Source: Chalciporus piperatus
Lineage: Eukaryota; Basidiomycota; Agaricomycetes; Boletales; Boletaceae
Assembly (NCBI GenBank): GCA_038093975.1
Contig: JBBPTG010000087.1
Location: forward strand, 50,200 to 114,199
Reading direction: 5' to 3'
Length of the DNA: 64,000 nucleotides
Shown here in pieces: positions 35,175-48,465 of the stretch. The translations under genes were made by a program, and so were the position numbers. The notes under the pieces are model-generated. The model was not told where the DNA came from and did no database searches. It saw only the letters and a program-made list of their open reading frames with translations. Numbering within the stretch: position 1 is the stretch's first letter; every line of letters begins with the position of its first letter.

Positions 35175-37298
35175 ATGGATACCCATAATCTTCTCTCTGG
35201 CCTCTTACTACGAGGAGATGTCCGCGTTCTATCCTTTGATAACATTTCCGTTGGACCAGAGAAAGACATTTCGGCCAGCGTCATCTCCGCACTCAACTTC
35301 GCAAGGCTCACATTCTTCGCCGAGGAGAGCGTACAAACCATCTCCAAACTGGTAGAGTCCATGTGCGCAAGTCGAACAATCGAGGTATGTCGCAGAGTAT
35401 ATGATTTCGTATGAACATTGCTTCGATCCATCGTCGCGATCATGGCCTCCTTAGAAAGCCCTAGAGATCGGTCGTGATTTACCTGACGGTGTTCACCTGG
35501 AAGTCGAAGATGTATATCGCATTCCGGTGTTCGAAGGATCGCTCAAGCTCATCTCGACAAACTATGCATCACCAGATTCCAACCATATCACCACTTTGTT
35601 AGAGTAGGTTCTCAAGTCCCAGCTTCACATGGATTAGTCGCGCTTAGCATTGGATGACACTAGAAACCTGCGATCGTTCCACACATCTGCTGTTCTCCTC
35701 CTCACTCGATATCCAGAAGCCGTCGTATGCCTCCGGTTGCTAACGTCTGCGCAAGACGTCTTCGTGATATTCAACCCCAGGGGACCTTTGAGAGGAGGAA
35801 AGAGATCGGCAAGCTTGATATTCAGCATGTCTATCCCGCAAATCGTTGAGCAATTGTGCTCTGTCTTCCCTTTGGGCACGGACAACCCTGCGCAAAACAG
35901 TCTCGACTGGCAGGCTAGGCTGCTCCAGAAATGCTCCGGCTACGTGTTCGTTCCAAGATCTACGGCTGTCTACCGTGCTAAACCAGAGGAGTCCCTTATC
36001 GTATCAAGTTTGACACTCCTGACGTTGAAGGCAGAGCTAGAGGATGTCACGCGGCAGAATAACCACCTCAAAGCTCAGAGTCGGCGATTAGGGGAGAGCA
36101 TTGTGGGACTAGAAAAGCAGTTGCAAGAAGAAAAGCTCAAGACCGAGCTCGCTGAATCAAAGTTGTCGACAGCGGAGCCGAGTCCAGGTCGTTATGAGGT
36201 TGCAATCCAGCACACGCAAGACCGTGTGAAGCCTAAGGCAACGTCCTCCGCTAGAAAGTCGACAGCTGCCCCTGTACACAAAAGCCCGTCCCACTTTTCG
36301 ACTGATGGCGCAGACAACGACCCCAGCGTAGAGCTTGCACTTCGTATGCAAGCGGAGTTTGACTTCGAAGACGCCTCGATTTCAGCCCAAAAGGTTCAAT
36401 TATTACGGACCGCGCAACGCCAGTACCATTGCGGAGTCTGTTTGGACGATTTCCCTGAGGATGATGCGGTTCACATTGGTTCCTGTGGACACGAAATTTG
36501 CAGAGACTGTGCACGGGGACATGTTTGCGCCAAAATCGACGAACATCGTTTCCCCGTCCTCTGTCCAGTCTGCATGGCAGACCACACCAACAACAACCCT
36601 GGAAGTGAGTATTACTATGTACAGCTTTGACCGTTCTTAATCGCGCCTAGTCATATCTGGAGAGCTGGTGCCTTTACTGGGTGTGTCAGAGAAGCAATAC
36701 GAAACATGGGTGGAAATGGAGATCGCACAGTTTTCCGTCCTTGTCAACTGTCGCAAGTAAGTTCATCCGCCACGATGCGCTCTGAACTCATGTCAACTTC
36801 CGCTGGAGATGTAAAAATTCTGGCTTCATCGACAAGCACGACCTCGAGGGTGCGGAAGAGATCGGATGTCCATTCCCGGGCTGTGACCACATGTGGTGCC
36901 GAAAGTGCCAACAGTCGATCGTCACAGGTGGATCGAAGCACTCGTGTGACGGGTCTGCGGAGCTTGATCATCTTATGAAACAGCAAGGCTGGAGGTACTG
37001 TCCCAGTAAGTCAACCCCCCTCCTATCACTGCCGCACGGCGCTGACATGTCCACGTATAGACTGCAAGACTCCAATTCAGAAACAAGACGGATGCAATCA
37101 CCTCTCGGTAAGTCTCCTAACAGAGTGGATACATCCTGCACGTTGTTGACTCTGACTTGCTGTGGTTTCCAGTGCATCGCTCCTGGCTGCAATACTCACT
37201 TTTGCTATCGATGTGGAGGAACTATCAACCGAACAGCCATTCCACGCGAAATAATGGAAGGGAAGACTGCACATTTTCGCACTTGTGTCCTGTTTTAG
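35175..37298 (+). CDS. RBR (RING-IBR-RING2) E3 ubiquitin ligase, copy 1
   Basis: Seven exons in phase: 35175-35384, 35455-35603, 35664-36604, 36651-36756, 36809-37005, 37061-37107, 37173-37298; about 591 residues. An N-terminal region of unknown fold is followed by a coiled coil (LKAELEDVTRQNNHLKAQSR...). RING1 is CGVCLDDFPEDDAVHIGSCG through CPVCM. The IBR is KCKNSGFIDKHDLEGAEE through CDG. RING2 is CPNCKTPIQKQDGCNHLSC then CNTHFCYRCG, where the Cys of the GCNHLSC segment is the expected thioester acceptor. RBR ligases pass ubiquitin through that Cys. The start could lie upstream, since the frame stays open to about 35040. Confidence 0.85.
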
Positions 37299-37637
37299 GA
37301 CATTCTAGTCGTTGGTCTAGGCATTATCGGAAGTAGTTTCAAGGTTTTTATGGTTGCTGTGGTTGACTGGTAGGTCAGGGTTTCGTCGAGGTATCTAGGT
37401 GTCTGCATTTGCTTGCCCTATCAGATCAGATCCTTCTAAAAGAAACCCCTAACCCCACCACGCGAGCTGTTAGGGCGGAAGCGCCAGCCTTGGTGTGGTT
37501 GGCGTCATTGATGCAACGAGGTCCCTCGCCGCGGCCCACGAGGCTGCGCACAGGGCTGCGGTGAATTCCGTGCCAAAGTGGTGAATGTACTATATGAGGA
37601 CACTTTCGGCTCCCTTCCTCACCTCCAAACCTCATGC
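37299..37637. other. intergenic between the RBR genes
   Basis: Short spacer with no recognised gene; it must hold the copy 2 promoter. Confidence 0.4.
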
Positions 37638-39702
37638 ATGATGCTTAGCGCACGCCTTTCCTCGCTTTTTGGAACAGATCGTGGCGGGATAGTAAAGGAC
37701 GTATTGTCGGGGAAAGAACGTATCGTCTCGCTCACAGATGTCAGACGGTACCCCTGCAGAAACCGTTCGGCGTGCAATTTCGCCGCGTTGAATTTTGCGA
37801 GAGTGGCATTCAAACATATACGGCAGTCAAGAGGGGGTACTGCCCGCTTCCTCAATGTAATCACCGAACGGCATATTCTCGAGGTGCGGTGTGCTTTCGT
37901 TTCTGGGTGGCGGAGAGACTTGATTTCGGCGAGCAGGACATTGTATCACCCTGCGAGCAATTGACAGGGGAAAATACCATTCAACTGGAAGAAATGTGTC
38001 GCATACCTTTATTCGAGAGTTCGCTCTCGCATGTCGCCACTACGCACGGTCCACCGAGCCTGATCCTACTTAAACAATCGTTACGGTCGGTGATTTGGCT
38101 CCTCGTTAGGGACTGGGGAACTCACTTTTTCGCACGTAGGCAGATGCAACTAAACCCCTCCCCAGTATCGGCCATGGTCGTGAGCCGAAACACGAGCACG
38201 TCGGTGTGTCTAAGGCTGCGCGATAGCCAGGACGTATTCCTTCTCCTCGACTTCGTTCCAGTTGCAGAGCACGATCGGGGCTCCACGCTCGCCCTCGTGG
38301 TGAGCACGTCATTGGAGCAAACGGCTGCAAGGCTGTCTGGAGTCTCACCGTTAGATAACCGATCGATGACACGCGACAAGCAGTGGCAGGCCCAGCTGTC
38401 TGCAAGCTGTGCGATATGTTGGTTTACGCCTGGAGAAAATGTCGCTTTGATGCCTGAGGAGGAGTCGCGGGCGATTGGCGGGAGTATAGCATTGCTGAAG
38501 ATCATGGCAGAATTAAACGGGCAAAGAGCGCCCCGAGATGAAAACCGAGTTGAACGGCTCCCTCCAGCAAATCACAGGGAATCAAGGGAGAGGATCACGT
38601 CCAACACCAGTAGGGACATACAGATGAGACATCGACACGCTGTCAGTGGAAGTTCTCCAGGAGAAGGTTCCAGCCTTTGCATGTCCCGAATCCGTCGGGC
38701 GACGATTATACCATACGAACAGACCAGACGATACTGCCGCATATTTTTCCTCGACGACTCACCACCCCCCTCTCCGTATACTTCGGTCTCAGTCGAAGAG
38801 TCGGATAACGAAGGATGGTTTGAATGTCTGGTTTGTTTCGAGGAGACACCCGAAGACGAGGGCGTGCATGTCCTTCCGTGCGCTCACGGATTTTGTAGAG
38901 GTTGCCTAGCATCGTACGTATGTTCGAAGATCGAAGAGCGGAGGTTCCCAATCTTTTGTCCATTATGCATGATTGATAGCAGTAACGCCAGTCCATCTGG
39001 TAAGCGCAACCCGATCCATTTTCGCAAATGATTTTGAATAACGTACCGGGTAGCTATATTGGGGACACTGGTCCAACAACTTGAAGTATCCGAGACCCAA
39101 TATGCGACGTGGGCAGAGCTTGAAATGGCTCATCTTCATGTCCGAGTCCACTGTCACAGGTAATTTTAGTCGCGATATCCTCTCGCTTCGGAAATTCACA
39201 TCATCTAGATGCAATCGCTCTGCCTTCGTTGAGAAAGAGGACTATGAGCGGACTCCCGAGCTACGGTGTCCGTTCCCTGGATGTCAGCATACCTGGTGTA
39301 AGAATTGTCAACAGACCCTTTTGGGCGTTGGACCCAAACACTCTTGTGATGGGACGGAGGAGCTTGATTACTTGGTGAAACAGATGGGCTGGAAATATTG
39401 TCCAAGTAAGCGACATCGTTCTTACCTCCAGTGCTAAAACAGTTAAAACTCGCCTTCATCTTCAGAATGTCGAACGCCAGTGCAGAAGAATGGTGGATGT
39501 AACCATGTGACGGTGAGATCAGCGTCGGAGATCTTTGGCATCGTCGCTGACGACAGTTGCCTCCATTCCCATTCCACAGTGCGTGACTCCTGGATGCAAC
39601 ACGCATTTCTGCTACAGATGCGGGAAACTAATCACGAGAACCCCCGTTCCGTTCCTTGTTCGATCTGCCGTCAACGCCCACTTTAAACAATGCACCCTTT
39701 GA
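37638..39702 (+). CDS. RBR E3 ubiquitin ligase, copy 2
   Basis: Tandem paralogue of copy 1. Exons 37638-37883, 37937-38085, 38140-38999, 39054-39159, 39209-39405, 39466-39512 and 39580-39702 are in phase, giving about 575 residues. Exons 2, 4, 5 and 6 have exactly the same lengths as in copy 1 (149, 106, 197, 47 bp). RING1 is CLVCFEETPEDEGVHVLPCA through CPLCM. The IBR contains RCNRSAFVEKEDY and CPFPGCQHTWC. RING2 is KCRTPVQKNGGCNHVTC then CNTHFCYRCG. The coiled-coil region of copy 1 is replaced by a shorter unrelated linker, so partner choice may differ. The 54-bp intron at 38086-38139 is a multiple of three. Confidence 0.85.
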
Positions 39703-39956
39703 ACTCCATTGAAACGCAGTAGAGCAGATGACCAGGCCTGTAAATATGATCCCGTACATCAGTTACTATCGTTATTGAATGACCAGATGTCTTTTGATTT
39801 TTGTTGGACTTAGTCCGGTCGGTGTGGCTGTGCCGTTTATTTGTGCATGTTTTGTTATTGCCACGTCTATCGACTTGAATTTCGCGTGCCAAACCAAACC
39901 TCACAAGCTCAACGTTACACTTCTACCTCCTCCAGCCTCCTGGTTTTTCCCCGACA

Positions 39957-41723
39957 ATGAGCGGGTGTAAGTCTTATACTCTCGAGCTGCGAACGTTGCT
40001 AACATCTGTCTCTAACAGTCCGGTTTTTGAATCTCGTCCGACCTTTCCTTCCGCTTTTGCCAGAGGTCTCTTCCCCAGACCGTAAGGTACGTGTCGGACA
40101 CCACTCAGATGGAATCTTGCTCATCTTTTCCAGGTGCCATTCAACCATAAACTACTATGGACTGCGGTTACGCTCCTTATTTTCTTGGTCTGCTCCCAAG
40201 TCCCGCTCTATGGCATCATGTCGTCCGACTCGGCTGATCCTCTCTATTGGATGCGCGTCATCCTTGCATCCAACCGTGGTACCCTCATGGAACTCGGTAT
40301 CAGCCCTATCATCACTAGTGGAATGATCATGCAACTCTTGGCCGGCGCGAGCTTGATTGAGGTCGACTTTAGCTTGAAGGAAGACCGCGCTCTTTTCGGT
40401 GGTGCACAAAAACGTAGGTTTCTTCTTAAAATTCAAAGTTTCAGTCATGTCCCAATTACATTTGCTGACTCCTTCTTAGTGTTCGCTCTCATTATCTCCC
40501 TCGGTCAGGCAACGGTCTATGTCCTCACGGGTCTCTACGGTCAACCCAGTGAATTGGGTGCCGGTATCTGCCTCTTGCTCATCATTCAGCTTGTCGCTGC
40601 TGCCCTCATCGTGATTTTGCTTGATGAGCTCCTCCAGAAGGGTTACGGTCTTGGTTCTGGCATTTCCCTCTTCATTGCTACCAACATCTGCGAAACCATC
40701 ATCTGGAAGGCTTTCTCACCAACAACTATCAACACTGGTCGTGGTCCCGAGTTCGAAGGTGCAATTGTCTCCCTCTTCCACCTCCTCTTCACTTGGAACG
40801 ACAAGGGTCGTGCCCTTCGCGAGGCTTTCTGGAGAGACCGTCTCCCCAACGTCATGAACTTGATTGCAACTGTTCTCGTTTTTGCTGTTGTCATTTACTT
40901 GCAAGGGTTCCGCATCGAGATCCCTGTCAAGAGCAACCGTTTCCGTGGACAACGTGGCTCGTACCCCATCAAACTGTTCTACACGTCCAACATGCCTATC
41001 ATGCTCCAGTCCGCCCTCACTTCCAACGTTTTCATCATTTCCCAGATGCTCGCTTCGCGATTCCCCTCCAACATCTTGGTCAAGCTCATTGGTGTTTGGG
41101 AGGTAAGTCAACGCCAACTTGACGTCGTATAACTTTCCTGAATCACGTGATCCAATAGCCTGCCGAAGACTCACCTCAGCTCCGGGCCATTTCTGGTATC
41201 GCTTACTACATGTCCGCACCCCATACCATCAAGGAAGCCCTCCTTGACCCTATCCACACTGCCCTTTATGTTGTCTTTGTCGTTTCTGCCTGCGCCCTCT
41301 TTTCCAAGACTTGGATAGAAGTTTCAGGCAGCGGCCCCCGTGACATTGCTAAACAGCTCAAGGACCAGCAGATGGTGAGTTCATAGGTTTCATTCTTATC
41401 GCGTGCAATGCTCACTACTGGGAACTTTCAGGTCATGGCTGGCCACCGTGAAGGTTCGATGTACAAGGAGCTTAAGCGTGTGATCCCAACCGCCGCCGCC
41501 TTTGGTGGTGCCATATTGGGTCTCTTGTCCGTCGCCGCTGATTTGATGGGCGCAATTGGAAGTGGAACTGGTATCCTCATGGCGGTGACAATCATCTACA
41601 GCTGTACGTTTCTCGTTTGCCCTTTCCTTGACGAACGCTGATCGCCTTCTGTCCCCAGACTGGGAGATTGGCATCCGGGAGTCTGGTGGACCTGAGATGG
41701 CTGCCCTCAGTGACCTGATGTAA
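39957..41723 (+). CDS. SEC61: Sec61 alpha, protein translocon channel subunit
   Basis: Pore subunit of the ER protein-conducting channel (SecY family), for co- and post-translational import. Seven exons in phase: 39957-39966 (10 bp), 40019-40086, 40134-40413, 40480-41102, 41159-41374, 41432-41603, 41659-41723; 477 residues, the family length. The N-terminus built by splicing the 10-bp exon is [20 protein letters not shown], the hallmark start. Other landmarks are [20 protein letters not shown] (TM2 plug-side), [38 protein letters not shown] and [16 protein letters not shown] (ribosome-facing loop). The gene appears intact and single-copy here. Confidence 0.97.
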
Positions 41724-42400
41724 AAAAAATGAACTTTCTTTCACATCAGCGAGCTTGGCCCATTTTTATATGCCAAACATAGATAGACGAAGGAAGAAGG
41801 GCCATAAAAGAGATCAGGATGACGGCTGGCTAGCTTTGTACTGTTGAGACGACCGTCTGCGAGAATCCGACTCAGCCTGGGTCTTTGGATATAATGATAT
41901 ATTATGGATTACTTAAAGGGATGACCTCTTCCGATCGTGCTGATGCTTTCCTGGCTATAAGTTGGTATGCTTTTCGATGGAGCGACTCGATGCCAGTTCC
42001 TCGTCACTTATGCTCTTATGGCATGTTCTGGTCCTGGGCGTGGAGGGTGTGGGTATGCCCAGTCAATCCTGGTAATCCAGGATTGGTACCGTCTTGCTAA
42101 CCCTTCTCACACGACAGGCACGTTTGTTCAAGACGAGGACTTATTGTCCAAGGTGCTCCACAAGGAGGCAATTAAGGCTGATGGGGGCCCCATGCTGTCA
42201 TCTGTAAATGGCAAGTATCGTCGTTGGCTCCTGACATGGTGACTCAAGGGGTTCCGCGTCATTGCCATGGGCGTGCTTTCGCTTCCCCATTCCGATGGAG
42301 GTTGGGGGGCGCTCCGGTTTATTGATATAGGACGATGTTCTGAAACAACCGGCGTCGAGGGTTAACGTTCATCTCTTCCTCTTATTCTGGAGACCCTGCT
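41724..42400. other. intergenic between SEC61 and MFS gene 1
   Basis: One plus-strand frame (41967-42242) contains a mildly protein-like stretch (DWYRLANPSHTTGTFVQDED) but has no domain, paralogue or splice support. Confidence 0.4.
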
Positions 42401-44983
42401 ATGTCGACCTCGCTCGAGGAAGAAGGTGCTGGCGACGCTGTTGAAAAGCAAGTCATGGAAAAGCATGCCGCCACTATGGACGATCTCGTCGACGCTGAGG
42501 CTCCGCCTGCGCTTACTGAAGAACAGCAGAAACGACTGTATCGCAAGGTTGATTTGCGATTGATGCCTATCCTATCCCTGATGTATCTTCTTTCGTTCAT
42601 GGATCGAGGTGGGTCGAGAATGTTTGGTTTGTCTGGTCGTCGCTGAGAATGATGCGTGATCAGGCAATGTCGGTACGTTCGGTTGCGATCCCTCGCACTT
42701 GGTTGTGTTCAAATCCCGTTCTCGAAGGAAACGCGAAGCTGGATGGTATTTTGACTCAGCTCGAGCTTACTGGGAACAGATACAACATAGCTCTGGTCTG
42801 TTTGTTGGTCTTGTGCGCTAATACCTGGGCTGACCTCCTCAACAGACCATGTTCTTCATCGTATGTAGGTTGCTCTTGTTCTCGAATCCAACACTAACCC
42901 TCGCGTCATTAGTCGTACTGCATATTTGAATGCCCTGCGAAGTGAGTGCCGCGGCACCCTTGTTGGGCTCTCGTTCTAAGTTAATTCTCTTTCAGCCTTA
43001 TCTTGAAAGTGGTTCGTCCATCCATGTGAGCTATCTATAGGTGCAGCTTATACTTGGCTTACAACGCGATCGATCAGATGGCTCCCCGGAATCATGGTGA
43101 GCTGAGCATTTCAGAGGTTTCGCTTGCTTGACTGATTGTGCCTAGGTGGTCTGGGGGGGTGTCATGTACGTCGACGTACTCCACTCGTCTTTTGACTATA
43201 AAAACTTAATTTCACACTTAAACCCAGGACGTTGATGGGTCTAGTGAAGACGTAAATCTTTTTTTGCTCATGCCCTACCCCAGGTCTCACACGAGATGAT
43301 TAGATACGACCAGCTTGTTGGTGTACGATTTTGTCTTGGCATCGCTGAAGCTGGGCTGTTTCCCGGTGTTGTGTACTAGTGAGTGAGGATCCCGGCTGCC
43401 GATCTTCAAACTGACTTCACCTTCCAGCCTCACTTTATGGTACCCGAGACACATGCTTCAGTATCGCGTGGGTCTCTTCTTTGGTGCAGCAACGATTGCA
43501 GGTGAAGGATCTGGGACCATTACGGCGACGCTACTCTAATCCGTACTTCTAGGCGCCTTCTCCGGTCTCCTCGCATATGCAATAGGCCACATGGGAGGTG
43601 TAGGTGGTTTGGAGGGCTGGTCATGGATCTTCGTATGTGGAGTCTGAAGCGCATGATTGGTGATCTGACGTTTACCATAACAGATTCTCGAAGGGCTTGC
43701 AACTGTATTGGCGGCGATCCTTGCTTTCTTTGGTGAGCCGAGAGCCTTCCTGATCGTTGGTGGAATCACTGCTAATACATCTGACAGTGCTCGTCGACTT
43801 CCCAGCTGATGCCAAGTTCCTGACTCCTGAAGAACGTGCATACCTTGTGTGGAGGAAAAGTCAGTCCGTCTTATGCCATGTAATATCTTGGATTGACGCG
43901 TAGCAGAGTATGACGGCTCCTCCGTCGGAGAGGAAGAACATTTTGCCCTCAAGCATGTTTTGGCTCCTTTCATCGACTGGCAAGTTTGGCTACACCTTCT
44001 CGTGTACATGTCAGTTATTGCCCCGTGTGAGTAACGTTGGTGCTTCACTTGCTTGTACACGGGAAACTTACTGTTTTGTCGCAGTATATGGCATCACATT
44101 CTTTTTGCCGTGAGTTATTCGGTTGTCCTGTTGATCCACTTGAATGGCTTATTCCTGGGGCTTAGAACGATCATCCAGACGTATGGATTCATGATTGCTT
44201 TTCGCGATGCGTCACTAACATCAGGTTACAGCTTCGGGTATAGCGTTCCTATTAGCCAGCTTCTCACAATCCCGCCATACGTTGTCGCTAGTGAGTTCCT
44301 CGACGAATTGAGATATCCTCCATGACATATATATCTGCCCAGCCATCGTCCTCTTACTTTGGGCACACTACTCCGACAAACTCAAGATGCGCGCTCCGTT
44401 CATCTATGCTGGCCTCCTGTGTCTGCTTATCGGGTTCTCAATCAACATCTCATCGGCTCCGAGCGGCGTGAAGTACTTTGGGACTTTCTTCGTCGTCACG
44501 GGAAGTTATGCTAGCTTCCCCGGTGTTGTAGCCTGGTACGCATTTTCGAACCCGCTCGTCAAAAGATTGACACAGGGTGACACCATACAGGCTCGGCAAT
44601 AATCTATCTGGCCAGTACAAACGTGCTGTCGGCATGGCCTTCCATATCGGAATCGGCAACTTCAGTGGTGCAATGGCCTCAAACTTCTACAGAGCGAAAG
44701 ATTCCCCACGGTTCATCCTTGGACGTACGGTTCCGCCCCTTTCTCCTCTCTGCCGTCACGAGTTGAATCATATTTCTTGCTTTGCTTAGACGGGCTCGAG
44801 TTGATGTTCGTCGGGATCGGACTGATCATTGTGCCCATTCTGGCCTATTCATACCATCGCATCAACCAAGCAAGGGATGAGGCTGAGCGTCTGCGGAATG
44901 AAAGAGGGGAGAAGCTCAATTTGTCGGTGCAGGAACTGAGAGACATGGGTGATCGGGCTCCTGATTTCAGGTATATGTTGTGA
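42401..44983 (+). CDS. MFS transporter, allantoate permease (Dal5/ACS) family, copy 1
   Basis: Plasma-membrane-type symporter for small organic anions or vitamins; the substrate is not determinable. It starts MSTSLEEEGAGDAVEKQ at 42401. The first exon ends at the family hallmark KVDLRLMPILSLMYLLSFMD then RG, followed by GNAKLDGILTQLELTGNRYN. The gene is cut into many short exons; examples checked in phase give LKVVRPSIWLPGIMVVWGG and TLMGLVKT. The central hallmark GVRFCLGIAEAGLFPGVVYY and LEGWSWIFILEGLATVLAAI follow. The C-terminal half includes APSGVKYFGTFFVV and NNLSGQYKRAVGMAFHIGIG, ending PDFRYML at 44983. No disabling lesion was found, but not every intron was checked. Confidence 0.82.
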
Positions 44984-45614
44984 TGCCTTTTGGGGCAACT
45001 TTGAATCTCCGTGTAGTGCATGAATACCCTTTTAATAGCTGTCCACGATCTGTCCCCATGAAACCAGACCGTAACGAAAAAGTTCCAAGGATGCATGGAA
45101 TTGGCTTATGAAAGGTTGTTTACAGGAAATTCGGTTGTGGTGCAGTTTCAGGCAAATGACCTCTTGTTACGAAAGTCAACCCGAAGAGGTTACCGACAGG
45201 CGCTATCATGTGTAGTAACTCCAGGGTCGGTTACATTCTCCTTCCGACTCGACCTCAATCCGTCATGAACGCGAGGTGAGCCACAGTTGATGATCGCATT
45301 AATACTTGTTTATTTTCACCCGGTGAGTGGGTCGATTGCTGTTGACGATTTCATAGAACCGGTGAAAGACCGCATCATGATTATTGTGGAGCTTCCTCTC
45401 GCTACATTTCCGCTGGGTTCTACATCCGCAGTACGTCGCAGACCCCCTATTAAATGACCGATCCAGACACGAGGTGCCGAAGAGCTGCGAGCTAGGCTGT
45501 AATGGGCAAGGCATATCGGTAAAGGGATAAGTTCAAAAGCTGAACCGAAAGCTCTGGTCTCCACGCTTCGAACTTCTCAGATTGAGGAAACTCTTCCCCG
45601 AGTCTATATTCGCA
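44984..45614. other. intergenic between the MFS copies
   Basis: Presumed terminator of copy 1 and promoter of copy 2. No ORF with a domain. Confidence 0.4.
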
Positions 45615-48184
45615 ATGTCATCTGCGCTAGGAGCCTCGGAAGATCGAATGCGACGCGAACCCGACCCCGACGCAGATGTGGAGAAGAAAGGAATACCTAC
45701 TGAAGATCGTGTGGAGTATTCTACCTCTTCGGCTACCTCTGATGCGCTCTCGCCAGCTCAAGAGAAGAAACTCTGGCGAAGGATCGATTTGCGCCTTATA
45801 CCAATCATCACTCTCATATATCTGCTCTCATTCATGGACAGAGGTGCGTTTTCTCAAACACAGTACTTCTTCATGCGTTGAAGTCGGATGTCACTTCTGT
45901 GCTAAAGGCAACATCGGTAATGCGAAACTGGACGGTCTCATGACCCAGTTAAATCTCACTGGGAACAAGTACAATGTAGCCTTGGTGAGAGAACCCGTTA
46001 GTGGTGGCCGCTCTTGCCAATCAGCTGATGGTATCCAGACGATGTTTCTGGTTGTAAGTCGCCATAACCATTTCTCACCTGGACGTCTATGAAGAGCACG
46101 CTGTTCAGCCATACGCTCTTTTCGAGTTCCCGTCAAAGTGAGTTGTTTCAATCTTCTGCTTTGAAACACGTTCCAACCTCCTCACCTCCTCGTTAAGCCT
46201 CGCTCTCCAAGTTATTCGACCTTCCAGGTGAGCGAAACGTTTGATCGTCTATCGAGTCTCACAGGAGTACTAGATACATTCCCACGATCATGGTGAGAGA
46301 TCCGACAGTCTTGTAGAGCGGAGAACTCACCCTCATGACAGGTCCTGTGGGGTGTTGCCATGTGAGTGCAACCTATCCTGAACGTAAACCGTTTTTAATC
46401 ATTTCCTCGACTCGGAAAGGACGCTCATGGGTTTCGTAAAGACGTGAGTTGAATGCCGATCGAATGCATAACGCTGACTATCACAAAGCTATCCTGAGCT
46501 CGTAGTGGTACGGGTCTGTCTTGGGGTGACTGAAGCAGGATTCTATCCAGGAGTCACCTACTAGTATGTTCCATCCGTCACTATAGTTCATGGTCTGGTC
46601 GTCAGTGATTGACTTCATTCTGGAAGCTTTACGATGTGGTATCCCAGGTACATGTATCAGTACCGCATCGGGTTGTTTTCTGGTGCTGCGACTTTGGCTG
46701 GTAATGTTCAAGGTTGACGTCCATAGAGAATACTAACATCCGTCATAGGAGCGTTCTCTGGGCTTCTTGCATATGCAATCAACTTCATGAACGATGATGG
46801 TGGGCTCGAGGGATGGTCGTGGATTTTCGTAAGGTGTCTATTTCTCCTGGTATTCTCGTCGCTGAGGGCCTTCACAGATTCTAGAAGGTCTCGCGACGCT
46901 TTTAGTTGCGCTGATTGCGTTTGCAGGTGAGCTGCACCCATTAACACATTTCTGTGTCTGGTATGAAGCTCATGATCGTGACTCGTCAGTCATGGTTGAT
47001 TTTCCATCGACTGCAAGCTTTTTGACGGCAGAGGAACGTGCGTGCATAGCTGAAAGACGACGTAGGTGTTGATCGTCTGGATGAACTAAGTACTGGATCG
47101 CTGACAATGGCACTGGTGCAGAGCAAGGTACCGCATATGACGAAGATCGTCACATTAAACAACAGATATGGGCGGCGATCACTGATTGGCAAGTTTGGGC
47201 GTTATCAATGGTTGAACTGTCCTTTGGTGCGCCTGGTGAGTTTTGACGCCGCCTTGAGAAGATTTATACTTGTGCTGAACCCTCGTAGTGTATGGAATCA
47301 CGTACTTTTTACCGTAAGTGTTTACTGAGACTCGGGAAAGTCGTCAGTCTGATATCGTTGCAGAACCATCATCAACAGGTAATTTTCCTAAAATGAATGC
47401 TCTTGACCGACCTCAGTGACACCTCCCCAGTTTTGGATACAGCACCTCTATCAGTCAACTACTCACAGTCCCCCCTTACCTCCTCGCGAGTAAGTGTTTA
47501 AGCCAAACATACCTCTTCTGCGGCTTTGATTGACATGCCCTTCAGCGGCCACCCTTCTTTCATTTGCATATTTCTCCGACAAGCTCAAAATTCGCTGGCC
47601 GTTCATATTTGCTTCCCAGCTGATCGCGCTAGCGGGATTTATCATCAATATCACCAATGCCCCTTCGGGCGTCAAGTATTTCGGAACCTTCCTGTGCGTG
47701 GCTGGGAGTTATGCAGGATTTCCTGGATCGATAAGCTGGTAAGCGAAGTTAAACTTGGCAACACCCGAATGCGGGCGAAGAGCTGGTGACGAAATCGCGA
47801 TTGATTATCACAGGCTGGCCAATAACCTTGGAGGAAGGTACAAGCGTGCTGTGGGTATGGCAATTCAAATCGGCATGGGCAATTTAGGAGGAGCGATCGC
47901 ATGCAATATCTATCGTACACAGGACGCGCCTCGATATATGCTTGGACGTATGTCGTTCATCTTTCTTCGTTCGATGCGTTTGACTGATCTGGCCGCTAGA
48001 TGGCCTGGAAATTATGTTCCTGGGCATAGGGGTCGTGGCGCTCGCCATCACAGTCCCGGTGTATAAACGAATCAACTCTGAGAGGGATCGTATGGAACTG
48101 TTGGCAGTACAACCCGACAACCGCGAGGGAGCGAGAGTATTACCCATCGGAGACAAAGCACCAGGTTTCAGATATACCATCTGA
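45615..48184 (+). CDS. MFS transporter, allantoate permease (Dal5/ACS) family, copy 2
   Basis: Tandem paralogue of 42401-44983 in the same orientation. The first exon begins MSSALGASEDRMRREPDPDA and ends RIDLRLIPIITLIYLLSFMD then RG. It is followed by GNAKLDGLMTQLNLTGNKYN, RVCLGVTEAGFYPGVTYY, LEGWSWIFILEGLATLLVAL, SISQLLTVPPYLLA and NNLGGRYKRAVGMAIQIGMG; it ends APGFRYTI at 48184. The exon layout parallels copy 1. Exon-intron borders were judged from phase and paralogy and not all were verified. The 3' end is only about 60 bp from the TIR of the downstream transposon. Confidence 0.82.
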
Positions 48185-48439
48185 GATACATACCCCATAT
48201 CGTTCACTCACCGCAGGCAGGAATGGAATGTACAGTTTCTTTGTACAGTCGACTCTGATATAACCCATACCCGAAATAACCCATACTCTTGAAAACCCAT
48301 GGGGTTTTGGATATCCCGAGTTGGTATGCGGGGATTTTGCACCCATAACCCATATCTCTCCCATACCCAATACCCATACCCTTGTCGTGCAATTTTCTAT
48401 AGTAATAATAGGTCGTAACCCATACATTGAGTTGACCAC

Positions 48440-48465
48440 CGCTCCTTAACCCTAACCCTAATGGC
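48440..48465. repeat. short CCCTAA-type run
   Basis: CCTTAACCCTAACCCTAA, two and a half telomere-like units, near the probable junction between the TIR shell and the recombinase retroelement. Confidence 0.5.

Noticed and set aside
41885..42242. Plus-strand ORFs between SEC61 and the first MFS gene
   Set aside because: No domain, no conserved splice sites and no paralogue; treated as intergenic.
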